A stretch of DNA of 64,000 nucleotides, taken from positions 186,001 to 250,000 of the forward strand of contig CANTFL010001445.1 of assembly GCA_947650285.1 (NCBI GenBank). Direction: 5' to 3'. This stretch comes from Hyaloperonospora brassicae. Its lineage: Eukaryota; Oomycota; Peronosporomycetes; Peronosporales; Peronosporaceae. The notes under the pieces were generated by a model. That model saw nothing but the letters and a program-made list of their open reading frames with translations. It had not been told where the DNA came from and ran no database searches. Below are positions 20,483-31,430 of this stretch, in pieces (within the stretch, counting starts at the first letter, position 1; the number at the start of each line of letters is the position of its first letter). Position numbers and translations under genes: made by a program.

Positions 20483-21403
20483 TGTGAAAACGCGAAACGG
20501 ACGGCCGCATCTTCTATTTTATTAGATGACGTCCTGGGTAATGTCGCTCTTATTCGAGAAGTTCCAGCTGTTGCCACAGGTGCACGGTAGGTGTTCTTCG
20601 TCGTTGCTTTCTATTGCTGGTGTGGTCAACCCTATGTAAGAGGCTCGACAGCAGCAAGTGAGATAGGCGTTGGCATCAGTCGAGGCAGCAAGTGAGTTAA
20701 ATATACATTTTTGAGCTTTTATGCCCAAATGTAACATACTAAATTGCTACGAGATCGTACCGTTCCTCTATCGAAGTACGGGAGCAAGTAAACGCTGCTG
20801 CTGTCGATACACATCGGTTTTTGGAGAACAAGTTTACTCTCTAAGGCCACTACCGTCATCCTACACGTACTCTTGCCTATCATAACACGCAGGAATGCTC
20901 CTAAAAGTTTACTAATCGCGAAGGAGGTGGCCGTATAGATAGTGAAAACGAAACACAATCGGTGCAGTTCCGGTGTTATGGTCACAACAAGTTGAGTTGC
21001 CAGGCCATAGTTCAAGATTCCAATAATCGGGATGTATTAAAGAACTAACTGCGACGTCACCGTCAAAAAATTGGCAGATTGGTATTAGCAGTGTATCGGA
21101 TGTCTTTGCAGACAATACTCTGACGCTACACAGTGCTCATTCACCACTTACGTCACGTTTACCCGCACCCACGTAGGCGTTCTGCATTTGTTGTTAACCT
21201 GATAAGGATATATGCTGTAAGGCGCCGCGCTATTATTAAGATTATGCGAGTCAAAATATGCTGGTTCTACATTTGATGTACGGACCTTGTGACAAAGCAG
21301 CCCGGTATCCAAGCTCACTTCATCTGTATCCTGCGCCCACCATGCTACTCTCAAAAAGTGCCTCTGATGTCGAGGGTCAAGATGCATACATACTTCAAAC
21401 ACC

Positions 21404-21781
21404 ATCAACAATAGCACCTACAACAACAAACGCAACAGCAGCAACAGAAGTAGCATTACCAGTAGCATTAATAGTAGCAGCAACAATATCAACAGTAGCT
21501 ACTAAAAGAACAATAACAAAAGCAATAACATCAGAATCAACAACATTAGCACAGACCGACTGGGGCTGGCCGTGACCAACCCTCTTCCTGTTTGAGGCCG
21601 GGCCGCGAAGAGGGTTCTGCAACTAATGTCTGCAAGCGCAGCACGCCCGCGGCAGAACCGTCTCCGCGGCTTCCCGGTCCGGGCGGGGGTTGGTCACGGC
21701 CGTGAAATGGGCAACAAGAATGATTAAGGAATTTGATTTTGTATGTTCCACCTTAAAATTAATAATACTAATACGTAGGAC
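21404..21781 (-). repeat. Right TIR of the large MULE
   Basis: This is the inverted partner of 17697-18073. The two differ mainly by small indels in the GC-rich middle (for example near TTCCTGTTTGAGG compared with the other arm) and single-base changes. Confidence 0.8.
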
Positions 21782-21788
21782 AATGTTT

Positions 21789-21998
21789 TCATTTTTCAAT
21801 TAGTAAGGGAAGTTGCATTAGGGGATTGCTAATTTCATACCTCTTTTCCTTAGATTCACACCCTTCATTCAAAATTTTATATATACAAGGTACGCAATCG
21901 CCGTTTGACAAAGACGAGTACTTTCCTGCCACTTGGCTACGGGCGACATCTTGCGCGCTGCTGTAGCTGCTGGCACCGACATACGCAAAAAGGTCGAA
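21789..21998 (-). pseudogene. 3' part of a small secreted-protein gene split by element C
   Basis: This is the downstream half of the frame that starts at 30179 on the minus strand. Element C sits between the halves with target duplication TCGAA; with one copy of the duplication counted, the reading frame runs on in phase and ends with a stop at 21789. The part holds three cysteines (DCVPC and EGCESK) and many Ser, Tyr and Lys. I do not recognise a family. The break is recent enough that both halves remain open. Confidence 0.55.
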
Positions 21999-22388
21999 TG
22001 TAACGGGGCACACCCTTGCGTAACTTAACGCAAGGGATTTGGGTGCCCCGACGGACGTACACGTGGCGAGCGAGGAAGCGTAGGTAGGGTAAAAGTAGAA
22101 CTGTTATATTAATAAATTAAGTCTTTAAACTACTGTCTATTCGTTTGACTTAATTCAATTATACTAATATAACTGCATGTATGGTGACGTCTCGTCACCA
22201 CTCATTGCGCGCGTCTTGCGGCGATTGGTGGGTTGATATCATCACGATATCAACCAATGAGCAGACTCTTTGGTCGACCCTTCAATATCACCACTTTGGT
22301 GATATTGTTTAAAGAATATCCATCTTTATATTCTTTATTGTCAATTTCCTTAAAGTGACAATTTCATGTAACGGACTGCCCCGTTACA
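21999..22388 (-). repeat. 3' LTR of element C
   Basis: The 390 bp repeat pairs with 29591-29980. Differences from its partner include CTATTCG for CTCTTCG near 22138, GAGCAGACTC for GAACAGACCC near 22261, and TCAATTTCC for TCACTTTCC near 22342. The last one weakens the TTGTCACTT stem. Confidence 0.95.
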
Positions 22389-22517
22389 TCACCCCCCTTA
22401 ACTGATAGTCACCGTGTGACTATCGAAATATGGAGGCCACCCGTTGGCCACCATTGGGACAGGGAGCACTTGTTTGGTCCGTTAAATTCACTTTCTGCTT
22501 GACCTCGCATAGTTAAC

Positions 22518-24095
22518 ATGTCTATGCGAGGTGACTCAAGACCCACACAGCCTGGTGCTGTGCAAGCTTCTGCGGCAGACAATTCGTCGTCTGCCGCCCC
22601 TTCTTCGCCTGCAGCAACAGGTGCTGCAGGTGCACGCGGTATCACGCCGCGTGCGCACGATGACCCCGATGTGGAGGTCATCTACTCTGGCGAGTCAGAC
22701 GTGTCTGACTCGGGCAATGCTCTAGAGGCGTCTCGATAACCGGCGACGCCTCAGTATTCGACAAGACCACTGCCGAACGAACGGACTCGTGATTTGCATC
22801 ACAGTCTGTTCGGCAGTGATGATGATGATGATCAGGGTGGTGAGTTCTATTCTTCACCACCGCCGGCTCGTGCGTCTTCGCACGAGCGTGATGACGATGG
22901 CGCGAGCCGTCGTCAATCTGGGAGCCGTGGTACCGACAAGGGTACCACTGTGAAGCGTGATGAGTTGGAGCCGTGGCGTTTGCCCGAACGGCTCATCAAT
23001 AGCCTCTCTCACGAGACAGGCCAACACCATCGAATACTTTTATTCGATGCAACCGAGCTTCACGGCTTGAGTTCCAGCGCGAAGAACTTTCGCGCTAAAG
23101 AAGATTTTTATCTCGATGTTTTTCTTAGACATCGATGGTACAACAGCAACCAAAAGCGTGACAAGGCCTCGCTTTTGGCTGCGTGGAACGCGTTCGTCCA
23201 AAACGTCAAGAATTTTGGACGAGAAGGGTGGCTCAAGAAACTTGAGGCGACACGCCTCAGGTTCGAAAGGAGAACGCCAACCGGTGCTAGGTACCGGTTG
23301 CACTGTTTATCGAGTGAGGCAGGCATTCCTTGCCTCACATGGGGAAACCCTTGTGCGAGTTGTGCTGACAACTCGCAGCGTGCACATAGGGATGTGTATT
23401 CCCTAGATTCGCCCTGGGGAAGGGCACACATCTCGGCTGAGATTCGTGACGCGATTGCAAACTTGCAATCCGTCTACAAGCGCCTAGGGCACGTGTTTAC
23501 CGATGGGCCACAGGACTCATCGGATGGGTCTCGTCATACTGGCGGACGAGACCTTCAACATCCATCAACAGCTGAGAGCGGGGCTCCCAGCTGTTCCAAG
23601 AGGGTGGATACCCCATCCACTGGACGAGGTAGCTCGTCCTTGATCCTGAATCGTCACGGTGATTCAAGATACGCTCCACTAGAAAGCGTTGATCACCGTG
23701 AGCATCCACCAAAGAATGTGGTGGAGGAGGAAAGACCTCCTCCAGATGATTCGGTTCACCATCTCGACCCTTACGAGATGGATCGCGCAATCGATGAATT
23801 GCGCGATGACTTGAAGCACGAGCGCGACCGACGCTACGCTTTGACCGATACCGTGCGGAAGAATCGCGAGGATCACGAGGCTGATCGGAAGAGGGATCGC
23901 GCCGATTATGCGACAGCGCAGCTTCAGGTCGAGCGGGATGTCCGCTCCCTATTCGGCGAGCTGGCGACAGCTCGCGGGGAGATCTCTCGGTTAAGTTCCG
24001 AGGTATCATATCTGCGCGACCAGACGGATCGTCTGGAGCGCGAACGCAAAAACTTGATAGTTTTTCTTGAACGTGGGGGCTATCTTTATCGATAG
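22518..24095 (+). pseudogene. Antisense accessory gene of element C, early stop
   Basis: This is the counterpart of the 534-codon antisense frame of B. It starts with ATG at 22518 in the loop of the same hairpin and reads 73 codons to a TAA at 22737-22739, where B has TCA; the frame is then open again to 24095 with one extra Asp codon in the acidic run. The same TAA is in D. Most differences from B outside the pol overlap change an amino acid, so there is no sign of recent purifying selection on this copy. Confidence 0.7.
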
Positions 24096-27000
24096 AAGAA
24101 GGCTCGTACTGACAGTACGACCTAAGCCTCCCCACGTAAAACGTAGGATGCGTGCGCATCCTACGTGGCAGTTCGAGTGTGTATGCATTGCCCTTGCGAT
24201 GCAACACTCGAAATGGCCCAATGTATTTCGGCAGTAGTTTACTACTGCCGACACTATTGACTGCATGTCCAGGTAATTTTACCGTTGACAGTAGTACTAG
24301 GTCGTTAACCTTAAATGAAAGAACATTTGCTCTTCCATTCTTGTCTGCGTTCCGTTTCTGACGGTCCACCGCATTTGCGATGGAGTCCTGAACGAAACGG
24401 ACTACCGCTTCTCGAGTCAGCAGGAAGTTCTCCGCTGACTCTTTGTTTTGTCTGGCAGTGCGCTTCGTGCGCACTGCTAAGAGGTTCTTCTCTTCTTCAG
24501 CGAGGTTGTCTTCTTCCTCGCTGACATAATCGTTGGCGATGCTGATTATACCAGCATCGTCATCATCATCCGAATCAATAATAGCGTCTTCGCTATTATT
24601 GAGATGATCTTCTTCATCGATGTCGACTTGATCGACATCGGCATCATACGTGACGACGTTAACGTCGACACGTGATGAGCAAGAGCCAAAACGGTTTTTG
24701 CTCGAGCGAGTCCCTCCCCCCTTATCCAAGAGTCGCACTCTATAAGGGTGGGCATTCGTGGATGGCGTAGGCCATTCACGTAAAACGGTGTGTGCTGTGT
24801 TGAAGCATGCACCGAATTATTGATGGCGAATTCCACCATGGGTAGGAATTCGCTCCAACTCGGAAACGAGTGGACATATCCTCGAATAATCTCTTCGAGG
24901 ACACGGTTCGCACGTTCCGTCTGACCATCTGTTTCTGGATGGTCAGAAGTGGACATCTTCAATCGTGTTCCGAGAGTACGGAACACGGTTTGCCAAAATG
25001 CCGCCGTGAACCGAGGGTCACGGTCGGATACGAGTTCACGGGGTAACCCGTGGAGTCTAAAGACCGTGTCTAGAAAGACACGAGCACAACCCTGAGCCTT
25101 GATCGACTCAGGGACAGCAGCAAGATGGACCATCTTGCTGAATCGGTCAACAAATACAAGAATACCATTATTCTTGTGAGCGTCTTCGGGAAACCCGAAG
25201 ACGCAGTCCATTGAAACGGACTGCCAGCACTCTGTCGGAACAGGCAGAGGCTGCAATGGCGCACGGGATGAAGGACTAGACTTCACCCGTTGACAAACTT
25301 CGCAAGCACGTATGTACTTGCGAACAAACTGATACTGGCGGGGCCAGTAAAAGTCACGACTTACCGTGAGGTAAGTCTTTTCCCTTCCACGATGGCCGCT
25401 TGTTGGGGCATCGTGACACTCATACATGATGCGCAAACGCAAATCATGATGAGCGGGTACGACGACACGAGGCGTGTCGTCGGCAACAGCTGTATAGTAC
25501 AGCAATCCGTTGCGTGTACTATACCGATCCGACGAGGATCGGTACAAAGCCGGTAAATCCCTCATGGATTTACTGGATGGATTTACCAGATGATCCATCA
25601 ATCGCAGAAGATCCTTATCTTCCGCGTATGCCTTTCGTACGTCGTCAAGTAAACTTGACGACGGGACACTGACTGACAGTGTCGCAACAGTGGGCTTATC
25701 CTCACTGTTGGATTGTGCGTCCGGCTCGAAATCGGGCCGGCGCGAAAGAGTATCCGCGACGACATTGAGTCGTCCCGGTTTATACTGTACGGAAAAGTTA
25801 TACTCCGCGAAGAAAGACAGCCACCTCGCCATCCTTTGCGAGAGGTGTGGGCTGTTTACGGCCGGGCGTAGAGACGCATGGTCGGTATACACGATAAACG
25901 GTATATCTCCCAAGAGATAGACCCGGAACTTAGCCAGTGCATATTTCATGGCAAAGAGTTCCTTGTCATGCACTGGGTAATTGCGCTCAGCTGCTTGCAG
26001 CTGACGCGACTGATAACAGATGACGCGCTCCGCGCCATCTGCGTCGAACTGCATTAACGCACAGCCGATTGCAAAATCGTTGGCGTCACAGACCACATGA
26101 AATGGTCTGTCCTGATCTGCAATCGCCAAGATCGGCGATTGCATCAAGCTTTGCTTGATACCCTCAAAGGAACGCTGACATTCAGCGTTCCATGACCACT
26201 TGACATTTTTCTTGAGCAAGCAAGAAAGATGAACAGTCATCTCGGCGTAGTTGCGCGAGTACTTGTGCAAGTACGCCGCAAGACCAAGGAAATTCCTTAG
26301 TCCCTTGACATCGACTGGTACTGGCCAGTCGGTGATCGCCTTGATCGTTTCGGGATCAGGGCGTACGCCGTGTTTACCCACGATGCACCCAAGAAGGGGT
26401 ATTTTGCTAGCCGCGAATATACACTTCTTGAGGTTGGCGTACAACTTATGCTTGCGCATAAGTTGAAGAACCTGACGAACGTGAGTTCTGTGAACTTCAA
26501 TGTCCGTCTTCCCGTCCATAGCCCGGCTATGGACGAACACATCGTCGAAGTAACTCGGTGCGAAGTCTCGCACCGGTCTCAACAGATTTGTGACACATCT
26601 GTTGAATGTTGCAGGGGCATTACTCAGCCCCTGTGGCATCACTAGCCACTCCCACAGCATCCCGCTGGGGGTACTCACTGCCGTGAACGGGACGTCCCGT
26701 TCACGCATCAGGATCTGATAGAATCCATCCATCAGATCCATGGACGAAAAGATGGTACTCTTTGACATACCATCTATGATTACGTCCTTGCTCGGTATCG
26801 GCGTCTGAGCCGGTACCGTTGCAGCATTCAACTTGTTGAATGCGTGCACTATCCGCCATCCTCCTGTGGCCTTTCGCACACAGAAGGTCGGAGATCTGTG
26901 AGGGGATGTTGATTCCCTCACATGGCCCGCTGCTAAGCGATCGGCAAAGAACTTGTCGATCGCTATCACTTGTTCACGAGGCAGTGGCCACTGCTTCATG

Positions 27001-28400
27001 ACACAGTATTTCGAGCCCGGTTTGAGCTCGATCTCGTGTCGAGTGCCTTTGTCCTTAGGCAACTAGAAAGGCACGGATTCAGGAAATATATCCTTGATAT
27101 CAATCAAATCCTTATACAAAGGATTTGCCTGAAGTGACTCCCAGGATTGGGACGCGTATCGCTCAATCCGAGTCTTCTCATCGAGGACACTTTCGTCCAT
27201 CGATGAGCTGCTGAGAACCCGTTCGTTCTCAGCAAATACTGTTGCCGACCGAATGTCGGTCACATACTCGTCCTCTGTGACGAGTATTCAGATCTGCTTG
27301 ACTTTGCCACTACGCAGATCACGCAAGAACCGTTTCGGTTCTAGCGTTGGCAACTGAGTTACCTCCGAAGTCAACTTCGGACGCACAATCAGATCAAGCG
27401 TATAAGCGCCTACGCTTGATCCGTCATTAACCAAGACGTTCAACGTCTCGGTTTCTTCCTGGGAACTTGCTTCCACAGGTTGCTGAGGGCCTAATCCCTC
27501 AGCAAGCGACTCTTGAGGAATTCCTTCCTCAAGTACGTGGGGACTTATTCCCTCGACGTCTTCCGACTGTGGCTGTGCAACCACAGTCAGGAACCGATCC
27601 TCTACGGTCGACTCTCCAGTCGACCTAGGATTTTCATGTTGCCCCTTGGGGGCAACAGGTTTCTTTCTTCTAAGATGCTGCCCGCTAGGCATGCATCCAT
27701 GTCCCGGCCCACTCGACTTATTCGAGTGGTGGACCTTCGGCGCAGCCTGTACATCTGTACAGCCGCCGGGAGCTTGCTCCACAGTGTAGTGATCAACTAC
27801 ACTGTGATCTTGTGCAGTCGTGCGAACGACCGTACCGCAAGTGAGGCCATCGCACTCACTCGCAGAACATCCACACGCTTGTGGACGCTCCAAGATGTTC
27901 ATCAGATGGCCATCTGATGAACAAGCAGCAGGCATCTTCACGGATCGATGCTGCCAGCTCACCCTTGGCTCGTACTTTCTGAGCCAAGGTAATCCCAGGA
28001 TGACATCAAATTTGTCATCCAGATCTAGTACGATGAAATCATCATCGCACTGTTCGCCCTCTAACGTGTAGTGGATTCCTACTACACGTTTCTCAACGGT
28101 TATCGATGCGCCTGTTGCAAGGCGCACCGTCATCCTTGTGAGGGGGAATGTCGCGCTCAACGAACTTGAGCCTACGACCCTCTAGTGACTGGCGACGAAC
28201 AAAGTTGTTCGACGCCCCACAGTCTACTAGGGCACGAAGCGACAAATCATTTGTCGCTTCCAACTTCAAGGTGATGAGCGAAACGTCATCACCAGGTGCA
28301 GAGACACACAATGATTGTGTATCTGGAGCAACTTTCGTCAAGAGATTTGCAAATTCTCTTGAGGTTGCTGGATCAGTAGGGCGCCCCGCCCCTACTGACC
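23497..28400 (-). pseudogene. pol: Pol of element C, broken
   Basis: Protease, RT (YFDD), RNase H, HHCC and DDE integrase, acidic linker, GPF module and chromodomain are all recognisable. Breaks: an extra base in the protease region (a run of five where A and D have four); TGA at 27288-27290 after KQI; TAG at 27063-27065 just before LPKDKG. RT to integrase is then one open frame (27062-24546), and the acidic linker to chromodomain is open in another frame (24738-23497), the two being joined at a six-G run. The integrase core has SMDCVFGF in place of SMDFVFGF, keeping the catalytic Asp. Confidence 0.92.
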
Positions 28401-29546
28401 CCGACCATTTTGTGATGGTCCGTCTCGCTGTTGCGGCTTCGCAACAGCGCTGGACCCACGCCCATTGCCCTTTCTGGCGAATGGTCGTCCATTTCGCTCA
28501 GTACTGTTTGGTACTGGGCGTGGAGCACTACACTCGTATGCGTAGTGCCCTAACTTCTGACAGCGATTGCACCTCTGCAATCGCTTGTTGTTTGTAGAGC
28601 GAGGTCTCTCGCTCTCAACATAGCAGAGGTCCATTGGTTCTGGACCTCCGATCTCTTGTCGTCTCGGTGGACGGTAAGAGTTTGAGCTAGCGTGAGCCTG
28701 TCTCATGCTAAAGTCTTCCTGTTCCGCGGCTGATATCGCTTCTTCAAGCGTATTCAGCTCAAGGCGGAACAGGTGGCTCCTGACGGGCCCTTCTGCGAGC
28801 CCTTGCATGAACACCGTAATCAACGTGTGTTCATGAACTGGGTTGGTAGTTATACTACTCGCAAGGAGTCGTATATGTTGTGCGTAAGCGTGCACATCAC
28901 GCTTACTCTGTTTGAGTTTCAGGAGCTCTGAACGAGCCCTGAACTCAGCACGTGGCGGCTCAAACGTTTGTCTGAGCCGGGACTTGAAGTCATCTAGCGA
29001 CCTAAACACATTTGGGTCGCTACTCTCGAGTCCCAGGGACCAAGTTTTGGCACGCCCTGCCAAGTGGGTCTGAGCAAATGTGAGTTTCATTTGCTCATCT
29101 TCGACGCGACGTGCCCTTAGGGCTCTGTCGAGTTCGACAAACCATAGTAACAGGGAGTCCTCCGGGACTCCACTGTACTTGGAGATGTCAACTTTCATGA
29201 CTTCGGGACGACGCGCATGCGCCGTCCCGCCCACAGCAGCATGGAATTGCTGCTGTCTCAACAGCTCCGTCTGTTGAGCACCGAGTTCTCTCAACTGCTC
29301 GGCCTGTTGAGAGCCTTGCTGGTGAAGCAAGGCTACTTTCTCCCTCTCGAGAGCAAGTTCAATCTGAATGAACTTGGCGATAGCGGCATGTTGTTGGTCT
29401 CTGTCTAGAGACTCCAACATGGTGCTGACGACGAGTTCTCCTACGGTAGAACTCATTCGTTCTACCGCACCCCATTCGATGTCACTCAAATGGGTAAACC
29501 CTTCACGCGTGGCGTGAAAGGTGTCTTCTTCATCCAACATGTTCAT
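28392..29546 (-). CDS. gag: Gag polyprotein of element C
   Basis: The frame of 384 codons is intact and nearly identical to Gag of A, B and D, with the same coiled coil, gag domain and zinc knuckle. Near the C-terminus the family lysine codon AAA is CAA (Gln), which changes the slippery heptamer from A AAA AAT to A CAA AAT at 28407-28413 and should impair -1 frameshifting from this copy. The hairpin that holds the stop is retained, with a change in its loop. Confidence 0.93.
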   Translation of the reverse strand: MNMLDEEDTFHATREGFTHLSDIEWGAVERMSSTVGELVVSTMLESLDRDQQHAAIAKFIQIELALEREKVALLHQQGSQQAEQLRELGAQQTELLRQQQFHAAVGGTAHARRPEVMKVDISKYSGVPEDSLLLWFVELDRALRARRVEDEQMKLTFAQTHLAGRAKTWSLGLESSDPNVFRSLDDFKSRLRQTFEPPRAEFRARSELLKLKQSKRDVHAYAQHIRLLASSITTNPVHEHTLITVFMQGLAEGPVRSHLFRLELNTLEEAISAAEQEDFSMRQAHASSNSYRPPRRQEIGGPEPMDLCYVESERPRSTNNKRLQRCNRCQKLGHYAYECSAPRPVPNSTERNGRPFARKGNGRGSSAVAKPQQRDGPSQNGRGQ

Positions 29547-29590
29547 GTTGGATGATGTGGTCCTTGGAAGGACTACAAAGTGCTACCAGG

Positions 29591-29980
29591 TGTAACGGGG
29601 CACACCCTTGCGTAACTTAACGCAAGGGATTTGGGTGCCCCGACGGACGTACACGTGGCAAGCGAGGAAGCGTAGGTAGGGTAAAAGTAGAACTGTTATA
29701 TTAATAAATTAAGTCTTTAAACTACTGTCTCTTCGTTTGACTTAATTCAATTATAATAATATAACTGCATGTATGGTGACGTCTCGTCACCACTCATTGC
29801 GCGCGTCTTGCGGCGATTGGTGGGTTGATATCATCACGATATCAACCAATGAACAGACCCTTTGGTCGACCCTTCAATATCACCACTTTGGTGATATTGT
29901 TTAAAGAATATCCATCTTTATATTCTTTATTGTCACTTTCCTTTAAGTGACAATTTCATGTAACGGGCTGCCCCGTTACA
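29591..29980 (-). repeat. 5' LTR of element C
   Basis: The 390 bp repeat with TG...CA ends is directly followed by TCGAA of the target duplication. It is closest to the LTR of A and the right LTR of D. Confidence 0.95.
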
Positions 29981-30179
29981 TCGAAGCCCCGATGGAGTCG
30001 GGCGCACTTGTGACCGACGAGATTGTTGTCGGTATTACTAAGGACGCCATCAAGAGTTGAAAATGCCGCCGTGGAATTATTCTTGACGAATAACCACGAA
30101 CGGTCGTGCATGTCAAATAGGTGAGAACAAGAGGAGATACAGACGAGTGTCCAGGTTGCAACGCAAAGGCTGACCATAG
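29981..30179 (-). pseudogene. 5' part of the split small secreted-protein gene
   Basis: The frame begins with ATG at 30179-30177 (MVSLCVATWTLVCISSCS), a short hydrophobic stretch that looks like a signal peptide; an upstream in-frame ATG at 30210 is possible. It continues open to the insertion point of element C at 29980/29981. Counted with the other half (21789-21998) the gene would encode about 135-145 residues. Its 5' end lies close to, or overlaps on the opposite strand, the N-terminal part of the dehydratase pseudogene at 30190-30965. Function unknown; a small secreted protein in such a genome could be an effector, but no motif shows this. Confidence 0.5.
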
Positions 30180-30189
30180 TTCCCTCTTT

Positions 30190-30965
30190 TTGTATGCGTA
30201 GTCCTCGCATCGAAATTTGTACCTGCTGGCCTTCAATTCGTTCCGCGAGCGCTGGCTGGGCGTATGTGGTGTATATAACAGTGACAACGGTCCATAAGGC
30301 GCATTAGGATGCGATCTAAGTTAGAGCCAAGCGGGACAAATCACGTGGGTAGTTGTCTCACTGCCGCTCAAAGTGGTTCAGACGATGGCCGTAATGGAGA
30401 TCGTGCACGATGCCGTGGGCTTTGTGCGATCCCCAGTGGGCTCTACACTCATGCAAGTGAGCTCTCAGCTATGGCTCGTCTGGGCTCTGTCCCGCCTCGC
30501 GCTATCTTTTCGGCTTCCCGCTTATGGTGGGGCCTCGTGGAGTTGCCGCACTACTCTCTTCATGCACTCACTCTGTGTGACGCCGTGCTCACTTCCTCTT
30601 CTTTCTGCGCCACCACATTTTCATGCTGTTTTATCCCTTGGGTGTGCCTGGTACGTACTTTTTTGCATCTATAATGACCTGCCGCAGGTCGATCCGAGTT
30701 GCTTAAATTCGTTGAGATGCTAGTAGAGCTCACATACGCTTTTTGTCTTTTAGGCAAAGTGCTTTGCATGGTTGTCTCGCTCAGCTTTCTCTCCACGGGT
30801 GCGTATGCCATCCAGCTGACCAACACACACAACATCTTAATCCCGCTATACGTGGTGGTCAATCTCGTGCTAGTGGTGTACATCCCAGTCCTGCTCGTCA
30901 TGTATAGCCACATGCTCACGCAGCGTAATCTTGCGTATTCCAAGACAAAGATCAAGACTGCTTAA
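30190..30965 (+). pseudogene. 3-hydroxyacyl-CoA dehydratase (HACD/PHS1 family), frameshifted
   Basis: HACD/PHS1 proteins are ER membrane enzymes that dehydrate 3-hydroxyacyl-CoA in very-long-chain fatty acid elongation. Family features lie in successive frames: SAGWAYVVYITVTTV near 30250; VVQTMAVMEIVHDAVGFV with RSPVGSTLMQVSS near 30370-30465; WWGLVELPHYSLHAL near 30525; RHHIFMLFYPLGVPG near 30610-30653; then hydrophobic helices ending in KIKTA, a KXKXX ER-retrieval signal. A 101-nt intron with GT-AG ends fits at 30653-30753 and restores the frame into the last exon. At least two or three frameshifts break the main exon, so this copy should not make the enzyme unless the indels are sequencing errors. 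Confidence 0.72.
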
Positions 30966-31430
30966 AGCAGGATGCGACAAGAGAAGAATGAGAACTGGCA
31001 AGAATCGATCGTGTGCTAAGTGCATTATAACGCTTAAAAGTCATGACGAGCACAATACAAACTTGCGCCCAATGCGTCCGGCGACTTACCTCTGTTTAAT
31101 ATATTATCGCTACTATCTGACATTTCAATTTAGCTAGCTCGTGCATTTCTTAAACGCCTAATTAGATGAGAGGTGATCTGATGGAAACTTATGGGGTCAG
31201 ATATTTCTTGGTAAACATATTGTTCACCAATGTGTTCTCCATCAGTAGCTATATCGTGTTTTGAAGACCTGGCGAATTCCATTTGGCTCCACCGTGTCCA
31301 AGCGTAAGAAATACATACACGCACGGTAGAATGAAGTAAGACAATCGATAACTGATAAACATCAAGGTGTTATGATTTGCCTAAAAAGTATGCATATTAG
31401 TCTTTAACCTCTTATTACTTTCGAAACTGG
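30966..31430. other. Short intergenic stretch, nothing recognised
   Basis: The 465 bp downstream of the dehydratase pseudogene are AT-rich and contain no frame with recognisable motifs. It may include the 3' flank of that gene and the edge of the following MULE. Confidence 0.5.

Larger units (their letters stand above)
17694..21781 (-). mobile_element. Large Mutator-like element with ~375 bp TIRs
   Basis: About 17697-18073 and 21404-21781 are inverted copies. Each runs from a TACAAAATCAAATT block through a GC-rich part (GGTCACGGCCGTGA, CCGCGGAGACGG) into an imperfect GTT/GCT triplet tract, with high identity. Roughly 3.3 kb lies between them and contains a minus-strand MULE transposase relic (19357-20482) and diverged sequence. 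The inner part is AT-rich and much more decayed than the inverted repeats. No exact target duplication was identified at the estimated borders. Confidence 0.75.
21999..29980 (-). mobile_element. Ty3/gypsy chromovirus element C, full length, minus strand
   Basis: Complete element of 7982 bp with 390 bp LTRs at 21999-22388 (3') and 29591-29980 (5'). The target duplication TCGAA is exact (21994-21998 and 29981-29985). The LTRs differ at a handful of sites, so C is older than B. Pol has two nonsense codons, TGA at 27288-27290 and TAG at 27063-27065, both shared with D, plus a protease-region extra base shared with B. The antisense gene has an early stop. It inserted into a small secreted-protein gene. 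Confidence 0.96.
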
